From assembly GCF_022385335.1 (NCBI RefSeq), contig NZ_CP092431.1, positions 2,914,001-2,978,000 on the forward strand: a stretch of 64,000 nt of DNA, given 5' to 3'. Below, piece after piece: positions 13,059-21,374 of the stretch. How positions within the stretch are numbered: position 1 is the first letter of the stretch; each line of letters opens with the position of its first letter. The position numbers and the translations under genes are program-made. Origin of the DNA: Streptomyces deccanensis (GTDB lineage: Bacteria; Actinomycetota; Actinomycetes; Streptomycetales; Streptomycetaceae). The notes under the pieces were generated by a model. The model did no database searches. It saw nothing but the letters and a program-made list of their open reading frames with translations, and was not told the origin of the DNA.

Positions 13059-13277
13059 TCAGCGTTCGCGCCCGCCACCGATCGTCATCCACTGGTTCAA
13101 CGCCTCGGCCCGGCGTCCGCAGCCGCCGCAGGGCCGGATCCCCATCGCGGTGGTCATCCGGGCGACGGCGTCGCCCAGTCCGATCTCCGCGTCGTCGTGG
13201 GCGAAGCCGGGGATACGGACGCGGTGGCGGGACTTGCCGTGACGGGGCTCCCGGTCGCTCGTTGCACCGTCAACCAT
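13059..13277 (-). CDS. Short RIPGFA/PCGGC protein, first gene of the peptide cluster
   Basis: A 72-aa protein with R-I-P-G-F-A at residues 21-26, the same motif that begins peptide A, followed by GLGDAVARMTTAMGIRPC then GGCGRRAEALNQWM, giving a C-x2-C pair. It ends in IGGGRER. The ATG at 13277 is weakly supported (GGGATG upstream); a GTG three codons earlier is possible. There is no nearer start to RIPGFA because the preceding Val codon is GTC. It may be a third precursor, or an accessory that shares the recognition motif. No named family is recognised. Confidence 0.65.
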   Translation of the reverse strand: MVDGATSDREPRHGKSRHRVRIPGFAHDDAEIGLGDAVARMTTAMGIRPCGGCGRRAEALNQWMTIGGGRER

Positions 13278-13405
13278 GTAGCTCACATCCCGGTGTTGAC
13301 CGATCTCACTCGGCGCCCCCGACGCGTCCCCACCCCTTTCCACTCTCCTCCCGCGGTCCCCGGGACGCACCTCGACCGACCCTCCACCCGGTGGACGCGG
13401 CAGGA

Positions 13406-13432
13406 CCCGCCACCCCGGGCTGGGGTGGCGGG
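13406..13432 (-). terminator. Strong hairpin terminator after aglA
   Basis: CCCGCCACCCC (13406-13416) pairs perfectly with GGGGTGGCGGG (13422-13432) around a 5-nt loop. It lies 48 bp beyond the aglA stop and separates the mal operon from the downstream peptide/protease cluster, so the latter probably has its own promoter. Confidence 0.8.
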
Positions 13433-13479
13433 CCCTGAAGGTCGACCGCGGCGGCCTAGCCGCCGCCGCTCGCGGAAGG

Positions 13480-15162
13480 TCAGCCCGTCGTCCACCACAC
13501 AGTCGTGTCCCCCGGCAGCTTCGCCTCGTCGTCGGTCACGGTCAGTTCGCCGCTGGCGATCAGGACACGGCCGTACGCGGGGATCCGGACGGCCTCGCTC
13601 GTGGTGTTGGCGACGCACACGAAGTCGCCCCGGCGGAAGGCCAGGACACCGGCGGGGGCCTTGAGCCACTCCACCGAGTCGCCCGCGCCGAGGTCGCGCT
13701 GGTCGCGGCGGACGGACAGGGCCGTGCGGTACAGCTCCAGGGTCGAGTCCGCGACGCCCGTCTGGGCCTCCACGCTCAGGTCGGCCCACTCGGCGGGCTG
13801 CGGCAGCCAGGAGCCACCCGCGCCGAAGCCGTACGACGAACCGGCGCGGGTCCACGGGATCGGCACCCGGCAGCCGTCACGGAAGCCGTCCTGGCCGGCG
13901 CCCCGGAAGTACGCGGGGTCCTGGCGGACCTCGTCCGGGAGGTCGACGACGTCGGGGAGGCCGAGCTCCTCGCCCTGGTAGACGTAGGCCGAGCCGGGCA
14001 GCGCCAGCATCAGCAGGGAGGCGGCGCGGGCGCGGCGCAGGCCCAGTGCGCGGTCGCCCGCGAGGCGGATCTGCGTGCCGAGGCCAGGTTCGTTGGCGAA
14101 GCGCGTCGCGTGCCGGGTCACGTCGTGGTTCGACAGCACCCAGGTCGCGGGGGCGTTCACCGGGCGCATCGCGTCGAGCGTGCGGTCGATGACGTCCTTC
14201 AGCTCGGCCGCGTCCCAACTCGTGCTCAGGTACTGGAAGTTGAACGCCTGGTGCAGCTCGTCGGGGCGGACGTAGTTCGCGGTGCGTTCGACCGTCGGCG
14301 TCCACGCCTCGGCCACGAAGATGCGCTCCCCCGCGTACTCGTCGAGCACCAGGCGCCATTCGCGGTAGATCGCGTGGACGCCGTCCTGGTCGAAGAAGGG
14401 CATGACATCGTTGCCCAGCAGTTTCAGCTGGTCGTGGGCGCCGAGATCGGGCAGGCCGTCCGCCTTGACCAGGCCGTGGGCGACGTCGATACGGAAGCCG
14501 TCGACGCCGATGTCCAGCCAGAAGCGCAGGATGGAGCGGAACTCGTCGCCGACCGCCGGGTGCTCCCAGTTGAAGTCGGGCTGCTCCGGGGCGAAGAGGT
14601 GGAGGTACCACTCGCCCGGGGTGCCGTCGGGTTCCGTGACCCGCGTCCATGCCGGGCCGCCGAAGATGGACTCCCAGTCGTTGGGCGGGAGCTCGCCGTG
14701 CGCGCCCTTGCCGGTGCGGAAGTGGTAGCGGTCCCGCAGCGGCGAGCCGGGGCCCTCCGCCACCGCCCGCTTGAACCACTCGTGCTGGTCGGAGGAGTGG
14801 TTCGGGACCAGGTCGACGATGATGCGCAGGCCCAGCTCGTGGGCGTCCCGGATCAGGGCGTCGGCGTCCAGGAGCGACCCGAACATCGGGTCCACCGCGC
14901 GGTAGTCGGCGACGTCGTACCCGGCGTCGGCCTGCGGGGAGGCGTAGAAGGGGCTGAGCCACACGGCGTCGATGCCGAGGTCGCGCAGGTACGGAAGTCG
15001 GGAACGTACACCCTCCAGGTCGCCCATGCCGTCACCGTTGCTGTCGGCGAAGCTGCGCGGATAGACCTGATAGATCACCGCGTCGCGCCACCAGTCGCTG
15101 CGCGGGGTGGTGGCGAGGGCAGAGGTCGTGGCCGGGTCGGCTGCGGAGTGCTGCTGGCTCAT
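13480..15162 (-). CDS. aglA: Intracellular alpha-glucosidase (GH13)
   Basis: A 560-aa cytoplasmic GH13 enzyme that would release glucose from imported maltose and maltodextrins. It begins the typical oligosaccharidase fold with WWRDAVIYQVYPRSFADSNG and carries [26 protein letters not shown] (nucleophile), FVAEAWTPTVE (acid/base Glu) and VLSNHDVTRH. The QGEELGLPDV segment is also typical of alpha-glucosidases. There is no signal peptide. The ATG at 15162 is preceded by AAGGA; the longer open reading runs into the repeat upstream and was rejected. It is the last gene of the malE-malF-malG-aglA series, as I recall for S. coelicolor. Confidence 0.93.
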   Translation of the reverse strand: MSQQHSAADPATTSALATTPRSDWWRDAVIYQVYPRSFADSNGDGMGDLEGVRSRLPYLRDLGIDAVWLSPFYASPQADAGYDVADYRAVDPMFGSLLDADALIRDAHELGLRIIVDLVPNHSSDQHEWFKRAVAEGPGSPLRDRYHFRTGKGAHGELPPNDWESIFGGPAWTRVTEPDGTPGEWYLHLFAPEQPDFNWEHPAVGDEFRSILRFWLDIGVDGFRIDVAHGLVKADGLPDLGAHDQLKLLGNDVMPFFDQDGVHAIYREWRLVLDEYAGERIFVAEAWTPTVERTANYVRPDELHQAFNFQYLSTSWDAAELKDVIDRTLDAMRPVNAPATWVLSNHDVTRHATRFANEPGLGTQIRLAGDRALGLRRARAASLLMLALPGSAYVYQGEELGLPDVVDLPDEVRQDPAYFRGAGQDGFRDGCRVPIPWTRAGSSYGFGAGGSWLPQPAEWADLSVEAQTGVADSTLELYRTALSVRRDQRDLGAGDSVEWLKAPAGVLAFRRGDFVCVANTTSEAVRIPAYGRVLIASGELTVTDDEAKLPGDTTVWWTTG

Positions 15163-15277
15163 GGCGTCCTTGGTGCGTAACGGGGTCATCGGTTCGGAAG
15201 TATCAGAAGCGGGTGCGGAGGGCAGGGACAGAGGCGGCCACGGTGCCGGCGGGGTCGGATGGACACCGTGACCGCCA

Positions 15278-15318
15278 CCCGCGCCCCAAAGGGGCGCGGG
15301 GAACTGCGCGACCAGCCA
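15278..15318. repeat. Dispersed palindromic repeat, half copy (malG-aglA gap)
   Basis: CCCGCGCCCC, loop AAA, GGGGCGCGGG is a perfect 10-bp hairpin, continuing into GAACTGCGCGACCAGCCA. This is one arm of the repeat found fully at 21247 and 23328. In this place it could lower aglA expression relative to malEFG. Confidence 0.75.
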
Positions 15319-15366
15319 CGACGAAGCCGCAGACAACCGACGGCCCTCGCGGCTCAGCCCCGGCGG

Positions 15367-16275
15367 TCAGCCCTTCGTGCCGCCCGCCGTCAGCCCGGTC
15401 ACCAGGTTCTTCTGCACGAGGTAGAAGAACGCGGAGACGGGGATCGCGACCAGCACGGCGGTGGCCGCCATCAGGTTGCGCTGGGCGTCGTGTTCGCTGA
15501 CGAAGCTCTGCAGACCGACGGCGAAGGTGTACTTCGTGTCGGACAGCATGAACGTCGAGGCGAAGGCGACCTCCCCGAACGCGGTGATGAAGCTGTAGAA
15601 CGCGGCGACCGCGAGCCCCGGCTTGGCGAGCGGCAGGATCAGCCGGGCGAACGTGCCGAAGGGGCTCAGCCCGTCGACGCGTCCCGCCTCGTCGATCTCG
15701 AAGGGGATCGTGTCGAAGTAGCCCTTGAGCAGCCAGGCGCAGTACGGCACGGCCGTCGAGCAGTAGACGAGGATGAGGCCGAGATAGCTGTCGACGAGTT
15801 TGAGTTCCGACAGGATCTCGTACATCGGCACCATCAGGACGGCCACCGGGAACATCTGCGTGACCAGGAGCACCCACATGAACTTCCGGTAGCCCGGGAA
15901 GCGCATGCGGGAGACGGCGTAACCGGTGGTCGCCGCGATCAGCACCCCGATGACGGTGGTGCCGAGGGAGACGACAAGGGTGCTGACCAGCCAGTCGAAG
16001 AACGGTGTCTCCTGGAGCACGTGCGAGTAGTTGGCAAAGGTCATTTTGCCGAAGATGCGCCCGGGATGCAGGTAATCGTCCTTGTCCGGCCCGAGGGACA
16101 GGAAGACCAGCCAGGCGATGGGGAAGAGCGCGGCCAGGCTCGCCACGACGAGGATCGCGTGCGAGGCGAGGGAGCCGGCGAGGCTGTTCTCGCCGCGCCT
16201 GCGGGTCCTGCGCGGGGCGGCGCTGGTCGGCGTCGCGTCCGCCGGAGCCTTGGTCTCAACGGTGGTCGTGCTCAT
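15367..16275 (-). CDS. malG: Maltodextrin ABC transporter permease MalG
   Basis: A 302-aa inner-membrane permease with six predicted helices, beginning after a polar N-terminus (LAGSLASHAILVVASLAAL). The EAA loop for ATPase contact reads EIDEAGRVDGLSPFGTFARL with ILPLAKPGLA following, as in binding-protein-dependent sugar permeases. The ATG at 16275 has AGGAG 5 bp upstream. It follows malF by 13 bp, so they are cotranscribed. No ATPase gene is present in the cluster; Streptomyces uses the shared ATPase MsiK encoded elsewhere (established knowledge). Confidence 0.93.
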   Translation of the reverse strand: MSTTTVETKAPADATPTSAAPRRTRRRGENSLAGSLASHAILVVASLAALFPIAWLVFLSLGPDKDDYLHPGRIFGKMTFANYSHVLQETPFFDWLVSTLVVSLGTTVIGVLIAATTGYAVSRMRFPGYRKFMWVLLVTQMFPVAVLMVPMYEILSELKLVDSYLGLILVYCSTAVPYCAWLLKGYFDTIPFEIDEAGRVDGLSPFGTFARLILPLAKPGLAVAAFYSFITAFGEVAFASTFMLSDTKYTFAVGLQSFVSEHDAQRNLMAATAVLVAIPVSAFFYLVQKNLVTGLTAGGTKG

Positions 16276-16288
16276 GGTGGCTCCTGCC

Positions 16289-17293
16289 TCAGATCGCGAG
16301 CTGCTGCTCATCGCGGTTCAGCCAGCGGCGGTAGACGGAGGTGAAGACGATCAGGATGGCCAGCAGCAGGATGCCGTAGGCCGCCGACTGCGCGAAGTCA
16401 CGCGGCTGCTGTCCGAAGCCGAGGTAGTAGGCCCAGGTCACGAGGATCTGCGCCTCGGGCGCGGTGTCGCCGAACAGCAGGAAGATGACGGCGAACTGGT
16501 TGAACGTCCAGATGACGCCGAGGAGTACGACGGTGGAGCTGACCGAGCGCAGGCCCGGCAGGGTGACGTAGCGGAAGCGCTGCCAGGCGCTCGCGCCGTC
16601 CATCTCCGCCGCCTCGTACAGCGAGGAGTCGATGGACTGCAGACCGCCGAGCAGCGAGACCATCATGAACGGCACACCGCACCAGGTGTTGACCATGATC
16701 GCGGCGAACCGCTGCCAGAAGGTGTCCTCCAGCCACAGCGGGGCCGGCAGGTGCAGTGCTTCGAGGCCGGCGTTGATCACACCGCCGTCGGCGAGCATGA
16801 ACCGCCAGCCGAACACGGTGACGAAGGTCGGCACGGCCCACGGCAGGACCAGGATCAGCCGGTAGAAGGTGCGGCCGCGCAGCTTCTGGTTGAGCAGCAG
16901 CGCGAGGCCGAGCCCGATGACGTAGTGCAGGGCGACGCAGAGCGCCGTCCAGACGATCGTCCAGATGAAGTGCGACCAGAAGCGGTCGTACGACGTCGGG
17001 CCCCACAGGATGTCGGCGTAGTTGTCGAGGCCGATGAACTCGTAGGTGGCCTCGATGCGGTTGGCGCCGATGGTGCGCGCCGAGTTGAGGCTGTTGGCGT
17101 TGGTGAGGGTGAGGTAGAAGCCGCGCGCCAGCGGATACAGCACCAGGACGCCGAGCACGACGACCACCGGGGCGATCATCGCGTACGCGTACCAGAACCG
17201 CTGGTACGACTGCTTCAGACGCGACAGCGGGCCCGGGCGCCCGCCCGGTTCACCTCGGCGCTTGCCGGTCGCTCGGTCGATGGCGACTGTCAT
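16289..17293 (-). CDS. malF: Maltodextrin ABC transporter permease MalF
   Basis: A 334-aa permease partner of MalG. The N-terminal helix IAPVVVVLGVLVLYPLARGF, the region YVIGLGLALLLNQKLRGR and the EAA loop YEAAEMDGASAWQRFRYVTL (followed by PGLR) are the hallmarks of MalF-type sugar permeases. The ATG at 17293 is preceded by AGAAGG. It follows malE by 87 bp containing a strong stem-loop, a usual arrangement that leaves more binding protein than permease. Confidence 0.93.
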   Translation of the reverse strand: MTVAIDRATGKRRGEPGGRPGPLSRLKQSYQRFWYAYAMIAPVVVVLGVLVLYPLARGFYLTLTNANSLNSARTIGANRIEATYEFIGLDNYADILWGPTSYDRFWSHFIWTIVWTALCVALHYVIGLGLALLLNQKLRGRTFYRLILVLPWAVPTFVTVFGWRFMLADGGVINAGLEALHLPAPLWLEDTFWQRFAAIMVNTWCGVPFMMVSLLGGLQSIDSSLYEAAEMDGASAWQRFRYVTLPGLRSVSSTVVLLGVIWTFNQFAVIFLLFGDTAPEAQILVTWAYYLGFGQQPRDFAQSAAYGILLLAILIVFTSVYRRWLNRDEQQLAI

Positions 17294-17346
17294 CGTTCGA
17301 CACCTTCTGGAAGATCACGGGAAGATCGGGGGCCGGGCCTGCCGGA

Positions 17347-17373
17347 GGGCCGGGCCGCTCGGCGGCCCGGCCC
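17347..17373 (-). terminator. malE-malF intergenic stem-loop (partial terminator/mRNA stabiliser)
   Basis: GGGCCGGGCCGC and GCGGCCCGGCCC form a perfect 12-bp stem with a 3-nt loop, beginning 7 bp after the malE stop. There is no T-run and malF continues on the same strand, so partial termination or 3'-end protection of malE mRNA is more likely than full termination. Confidence 0.7.
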
Positions 17374-17380
17374 CCGGGGA

Positions 17381-18652
17381 TCACTTGCTGTAGTCCGGGA
17401 CCAGCTTGGCGATCGCGGTCTCCGCGTTGCCGAGGCCCTTGTCCAGGGACTCCTTGCCGCCGGCGATCGCGAGCAGCTCGGTGTCGAGCGGGCCCCACAG
17501 GGAGCTGTACTCGGGCAGCTCGGGGCGCGGCTGGGCGGCGGCGAGGACGGTCTGGTAGCCGGCGATGCCCGGGTCGGCCTTCACCTCGGCGGTGTAGGCG
17601 TCGTCGCGCGTGGGCAGCGTGGAGTTCTTCAGGGCGATGGTCTCCTGGGACTTCGCCGAGGTCATGAAGTTGATGAACTTCAGCGACGCCTCCTGGTGCG
17701 CCTTGTCCGAGCCGGCGTACACGGAGAGGTTGTGGCCGCCGGTCGGGGCGCCCGCCTTGCCGGCTCCGCCGGCCGGGACGGTGGCGATGCCCAGGTTGGC
17801 CTTGTCCTTGAACGCGGAGCCCTTGTAGAAGTTGGTGATCTCCCACGGGCCCTGGACGATCGAGGCGACCTTGCCGTTGACGAAGGCGTCCTGGATGTGG
17901 GCGTAGGCGTCGGCGGTGGTGTCCGCCTTGTGCAGGCCCTTGCCGTCGAAGAGGTCCAGCCAGGTGCCGTAGGCCTTCTTCGCCTCGGCGGAGTTCACGG
18001 TGATCTTCTTCTGCGCGACGTCGACGGTGTCGGTGCCCTCGCCGTAGAGGAAGGACTGGGCGTAGTAGGCCTGGGTGGAGCCCCAGTAGCCGTCGACGCC
18101 GGTCTTGTCCTTGATGGTGGCGGCGGCCTTCTTCAGGTCGTCCCAGCTCTTGGGGGCCTCGGCGATGCCGGCCTTCTCGAAGAGTTCCTTGTTGTAGACC
18201 AGCGCGAGGGTGTCGGTGACGAACGGGACGCCGTAGGTCTTGCCGTCGTACTGGGCCTGCTTGATCAGGCTGGGCTGGAACTTGTCCTGGTCCTTGAGGG
18301 CCTCGGTGCCGTCGAGCGGCAGGAAGAAGCCCTTCTTGGCGAAGGCGGGCGTCCAGCCGACCTCGGAGCGCAGGATGTCCGGCGCGCCCGTGGCTCCGGC
18401 GGCGGTGTCGAACTTGTTCTGCGCCTGGTCGAAGGGCACGTTGACGTACTTGACCTTGATGTCCTTGTTCGCGGCCTCGAACTCCTTGACCAAGGCCTTG
18501 TACGTCGGTGCCTCATTGGTGGCGTTGGAGGTGTCCCACCAGGTGATGGTGACCGGACCGTCGGCCGAGTCGCCGCTGTCGCTTCCGCCGCAGGCCGTCG
18601 CCGTGAGAGCGATCGACGCCACCAGCGCGGTGGCCGCTATGCCACGCCGCAT
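17381..18652 (-). CDS. malE: Maltodextrin-binding lipoprotein MalE
   Basis: A 423-aa extracellular solute-binding protein (family 1). The lipoprotein signal MRRGIAATALVASIALTATA is followed by Cys21 and GGSDSGDS, so the mature protein is lipid-anchored outside the membrane. The body has the ITWWDTSNATNEAPTYK start and DAFVNGKVASIVQGPWEI motif of sugar-binding proteins. The ATG at 18652 has a near-perfect AAGGAG site. It delivers maltodextrin to MalFG. As the first gene of the operon, it faces malR across a 373-bp region containing operator boxes. Confidence 0.95.
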   Translation of the reverse strand: MRRGIAATALVASIALTATACGGSDSGDSADGPVTITWWDTSNATNEAPTYKALVKEFEAANKDIKVKYVNVPFDQAQNKFDTAAGATGAPDILRSEVGWTPAFAKKGFFLPLDGTEALKDQDKFQPSLIKQAQYDGKTYGVPFVTDTLALVYNKELFEKAGIAEAPKSWDDLKKAAATIKDKTGVDGYWGSTQAYYAQSFLYGEGTDTVDVAQKKITVNSAEAKKAYGTWLDLFDGKGLHKADTTADAYAHIQDAFVNGKVASIVQGPWEITNFYKGSAFKDKANLGIATVPAGGAGKAGAPTGGHNLSVYAGSDKAHQEASLKFINFMTSAKSQETIALKNSTLPTRDDAYTAEVKADPGIAGYQTVLAAAQPRPELPEYSSLWGPLDTELLAIAGGKESLDKGLGNAETAIAKLVPDYSK

Positions 18653-19025
18653 GAGATCTCCTTGAGGGTGAAAGCCCGTGTGCTGGGCGGAGGGCCCCGT
18701 CCGCCGCTCCTGCCGAGTTCCGGCCGCGCCATCGCCGCCGCCGGGCGTGGCCGAACGTAACAGCGTTGTAAGCGCGACGAAAGACCTTGCTGCAAAAAAT
18801 TGCAACAACGGGCGATGGTTACCGGCCCGTGACCTGCGCTCGACATGGCCGAAACCTGCCATCAGGGCCGCTCAGCGGGGGTTCCCGGGGCCGTGCAAGA
18901 CTCTGCAAGCTCTTGCCACCACGGGCGGGGGCGGCCATCATCACCCTGTCAGCGCCTTGCGAAGGTCACCTCCTTCCGCACGCGGGCGCCCCCACGGACA
19001 CCGACCAGAATCACGAGGGACCGCG
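18653..19025. promoter_or_regulatory. Divergent malE/malR control region with MalR-type operators
   Basis: A 373-bp gene-free stretch. Two operator clusters are visible: CTTGCTGCAA followed by TTGCAAC at 18787-18807, and GCAAG, GCAAG, CTTGC at 18895-18916. The first is nearer malE, the second nearer malR. The boxes match those before the amylase and pullulanase genes. MalR-mediated repression relieved by maltodextrin is known in Streptomyces; assignment of these exact boxes is inference. The rest shows no other clear element. Confidence 0.7.
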
Positions 19026-20153
19026 ATGACGCAGCAGCCCGCAGTGGGCCGCACCCCCGCCCGCACCCGACGCCGGGCCGGTGGGCAAGCGCAGGTCCGG
19101 CCGGTACAGTCCAGTGCTGTGACCACACGGCTTGCCGACATCGCAGCCCAGGCGGGGGTCAGCGAGGCGACTGTCAGCCGCGTCCTGAACGGGAAGCCGG
19201 GCGTCGCCGCGACCACTCGCCAGTCCGTCCTGGCCGCTCTCGACGTGCTGGGCTACGAGCGGCCGGTCCGGCTGCGGCAGCGCAGCGCGGGCCTGGTGGG
19301 CCTCATAACCCCGGAGCTGGAGAACCCCATATTCCCGGCCCTGGCGCAGGTCATCGGGCAGGCGCTGACCCGGCAGGGGTACACGCCGGTGCTCGCCACC
19401 CAGACCCCCGGCGGGTCCACGGAGGACGAGCTGACGGAGATGCTGGTCGACCGGGGGGTCGCCGGCATCATCTTCGTCTCCGGTCTGCACGCCGACACCT
19501 CGGCCGACATGCAGCGCTACGAGCAACTGCGCGCCCAGGGCGTGCCGTTCGTCCTCGTCGACGGTTTCTCGCCCAAGGTGCAGGCCCCCTTCATCTCGCC
19601 GGACGACCGGGCGGCGATGTCCCTGGCGGTGACGCATCTGGTGTCGCTGGGGCACACCCGGATAGGTCTGGCGCTCGGCCCCAAGCGCTTCGTTCCGGTG
19701 CAGCGCAAGATCGAGGGCTTCGTCCGCACGATGCAGGACCAGTTGGGGCTGGCGGCCGCGACCGTGGAGTCCGAGCTCGTCCAGCACTCCCTCTACACGC
19801 TGGAGGGCGGCCAGGCGGCGGCCATGGCGCTCATCGACCGGGAGTGCACGGCGGTGGTGTGCGCGAGCGACATGATGGCGCTCGGCGCGATCCGGGCGGC
19901 CCGGCAGCGGGGGCTGGAGGTCCCGGACGACGTCTCGGTCGTCGGCTTCGACGACTCCCCGCTGATCGCCTTCACCGACCCGCCGCTGACGACCGTCCGC
20001 AAGCCGGTCCCGGCGATGGGGCAGGCGGCGGTGCGTACCCTGCTGGAGGAGATCGGCGGGACTCCGGCGCCGCACAGTGAGTTCGTGTTCATGCCGGAAC
20101 TGGTGGTGCGGGGGTCGACCGCCTCGGCGCCTGGGGACCGTTCTCGTACCTGA
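19026..20153 (+). CDS. malR: LacI-family maltose regulator MalR
   Basis: A LacI/GalR repressor of 375 aa from the ATG at 19026 (GAGGG just upstream), or 344 aa from the GTG at 19119, which matches the length I recall for S. coelicolor MalR. The helix-turn-helix is TTRLADIAAQAGVSEATVSR followed by VLNGKPGVAATTR; the periplasmic-binding-like effector domain follows, with CASDMMALGAIRAARQRGLE and VPDDVSVVGFDDSPLI. A TACAGT sequence 7 bp before the GTG could be the -10 of a leaderless transcript. The first 31 residues of the long form are basic and low complexity. It divergently faces malE and should repress the mal operon, the amylases and perhaps itself. Confidence 0.93.
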   Translation: MTQQPAVGRTPARTRRRAGGQAQVRPVQSSAVTTRLADIAAQAGVSEATVSRVLNGKPGVAATTRQSVLAALDVLGYERPVRLRQRSAGLVGLITPELENPIFPALAQVIGQALTRQGYTPVLATQTPGGSTEDELTEMLVDRGVAGIIFVSGLHADTSADMQRYEQLRAQGVPFVLVDGFSPKVQAPFISPDDRAAMSLAVTHLVSLGHTRIGLALGPKRFVPVQRKIEGFVRTMQDQLGLAAATVESELVQHSLYTLEGGQAAAMALIDRECTAVVCASDMMALGAIRAARQRGLEVPDDVSVVGFDDSPLIAFTDPPLTTVRKPVPAMGQAAVRTLLEEIGGTPAPHSEFVFMPELVVRGSTASAPGDRSRT

Positions 20154-20279
20154 GACGGAGAGATGGGGGGACGATGCGGTACGTACGGAGGAGAGGGCTC
20201 TCGGTACTACCCCGACGAACGTGCGTGACGAACCCGACCAGAGGATGATCGGTGGGGTACCGGATTTCTGGCAGACTCT

Positions 20280-21152
20280 GTGCCCATGGGTGAAACGACC
20301 GTGACGACACTGGAGGAAGGCCGGGAGCAGGCCGCTCCGCGGTCCGTCACGGACGCGCCGGAGCAGCAGAGGTTCCTGCACCGGCTGCGGGTTCCGCGCA
20401 GGCCGCGTATCTGGTTCGAGATCCTGCTGATCGCGGTGAGTTACTGGACGTACTCCCTGATCCGCAACGCGGTCCCCGAGCAGAAGACGCAGGCGCTGGA
20501 GAACGCCGACTGGATCTGGAGGATGGAGCACCACCTCGGGATCGCGGTCGAGGAGACGATCAACCACTCCGTGAACTCGGTGACATGGCTGATCGTCGGC
20601 ATGAACTACTACTACGCGACCCTGCACTTCGTCGTCACGCTCGGTGTCCTCGTGTGGATCTACCGTAGTCATCCGGGGCGTTACGCGGCGACGCGTCTGG
20701 TCCTCTTCGCCACCACCGCCGTGGCCCTCGTCGGCTACTACTTCTACCCGCTGGCCCCGCCCCGCCTGATGACCGGCGAGAACTTCATCGACACGGTCGT
20801 CGTCCACCAGACGTGGGGCTCCATGGCCTCGGGCGACCTGAAGAACATGTCGAACCAGTACGCGGCGATGCCGTCCATGCACATCGGGTGGTCGCTGTGG
20901 TGCGGGCTCACGATCTTCGCGCTGGCGTCGGTGCCGTGGGTGCGGGTGCTGGGCCTGCTTTACCCGACGCTCACACTCGTCGTCATCGTGGCCACCGCCA
21001 ACCACTTCTGGCTGGACGCGGTCGGCGGCATGATCTGCCTGGCCTTCGGCTACGCGGTGGCCCGCGTCTGGTACGGCGCCCTGCCGTACGCACTCCCGCG
21101 CCAGGTGACGGGCGACATCCGGGAACCGGAACTGGAACCGGTCAAGGTGTAG
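20280..21152 (+). CDS. PAP2-superfamily membrane phosphatase/phosphotransferase
   Basis: A 290-aa integral membrane protein from the GTG at 20280 (ATG at 20286 also possible). Helices start near FEILLIAVSYWTYSLI and continue to the C-terminus. The active-site signature is split into LAPPRLM, AMPSMHIGWS (catalytic His) and TANHFWLDAVGG, typical of the PAP2/inositolphosphoryl-transferase-like subgroup. These act on lipid phosphates or transfer phospho-head groups at the membrane; the substrate here is unknown. The gene is alone between malR and a LysR gene. No ribosome binding site is obvious. Confidence 0.88.
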   Translation: MPMGETTVTTLEEGREQAAPRSVTDAPEQQRFLHRLRVPRRPRIWFEILLIAVSYWTYSLIRNAVPEQKTQALENADWIWRMEHHLGIAVEETINHSVNSVTWLIVGMNYYYATLHFVVTLGVLVWIYRSHPGRYAATRLVLFATTAVALVGYYFYPLAPPRLMTGENFIDTVVVHQTWGSMASGDLKNMSNQYAAMPSMHIGWSLWCGLTIFALASVPWVRVLGLLYPTLTLVVIVATANHFWLDAVGGMICLAFGYAVARVWYGALPYALPRQVTGDIREPELEPVKV

Positions 21153-21246
21153 CCCCGGCCGGGGCGCCGGCTGGTTCCCTCAGGGCCCTGACGAAGGGTG
21201 CGCGGGGCGGGCCGTGCGTTGTCGGCCGCGGGCCCGGTGGGGCTAC

Positions 21247-21345
21247 TCGCGCAGTTCCCCGCGCCCCTGAAAAGCAGGGGCTGCGCCCCGTGCTTTTCGC
21301 CCCTGAGTGGCCGCAGGCCCTCAAGGGGCGCGGGGAACTGCGCGA
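21247..21345. repeat. Dispersed inverted repeat, full copy
   Basis: Two perfect 22-bp inverted arms: TCGCGCAGTTCCCCGCG plus CCCCT at 21247-21268 and the complement at 21324-21345. Between them lies a nested hairpin whose ends AAAAGCA and TGCTTTT flank GGGGCTGCGCCCC. It sits between two convergent genes and may end transcription both ways. Confidence 0.9.
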
Positions 21346-21374
21346 CCAGCCACCATCCACCCGCACCCGACAAC

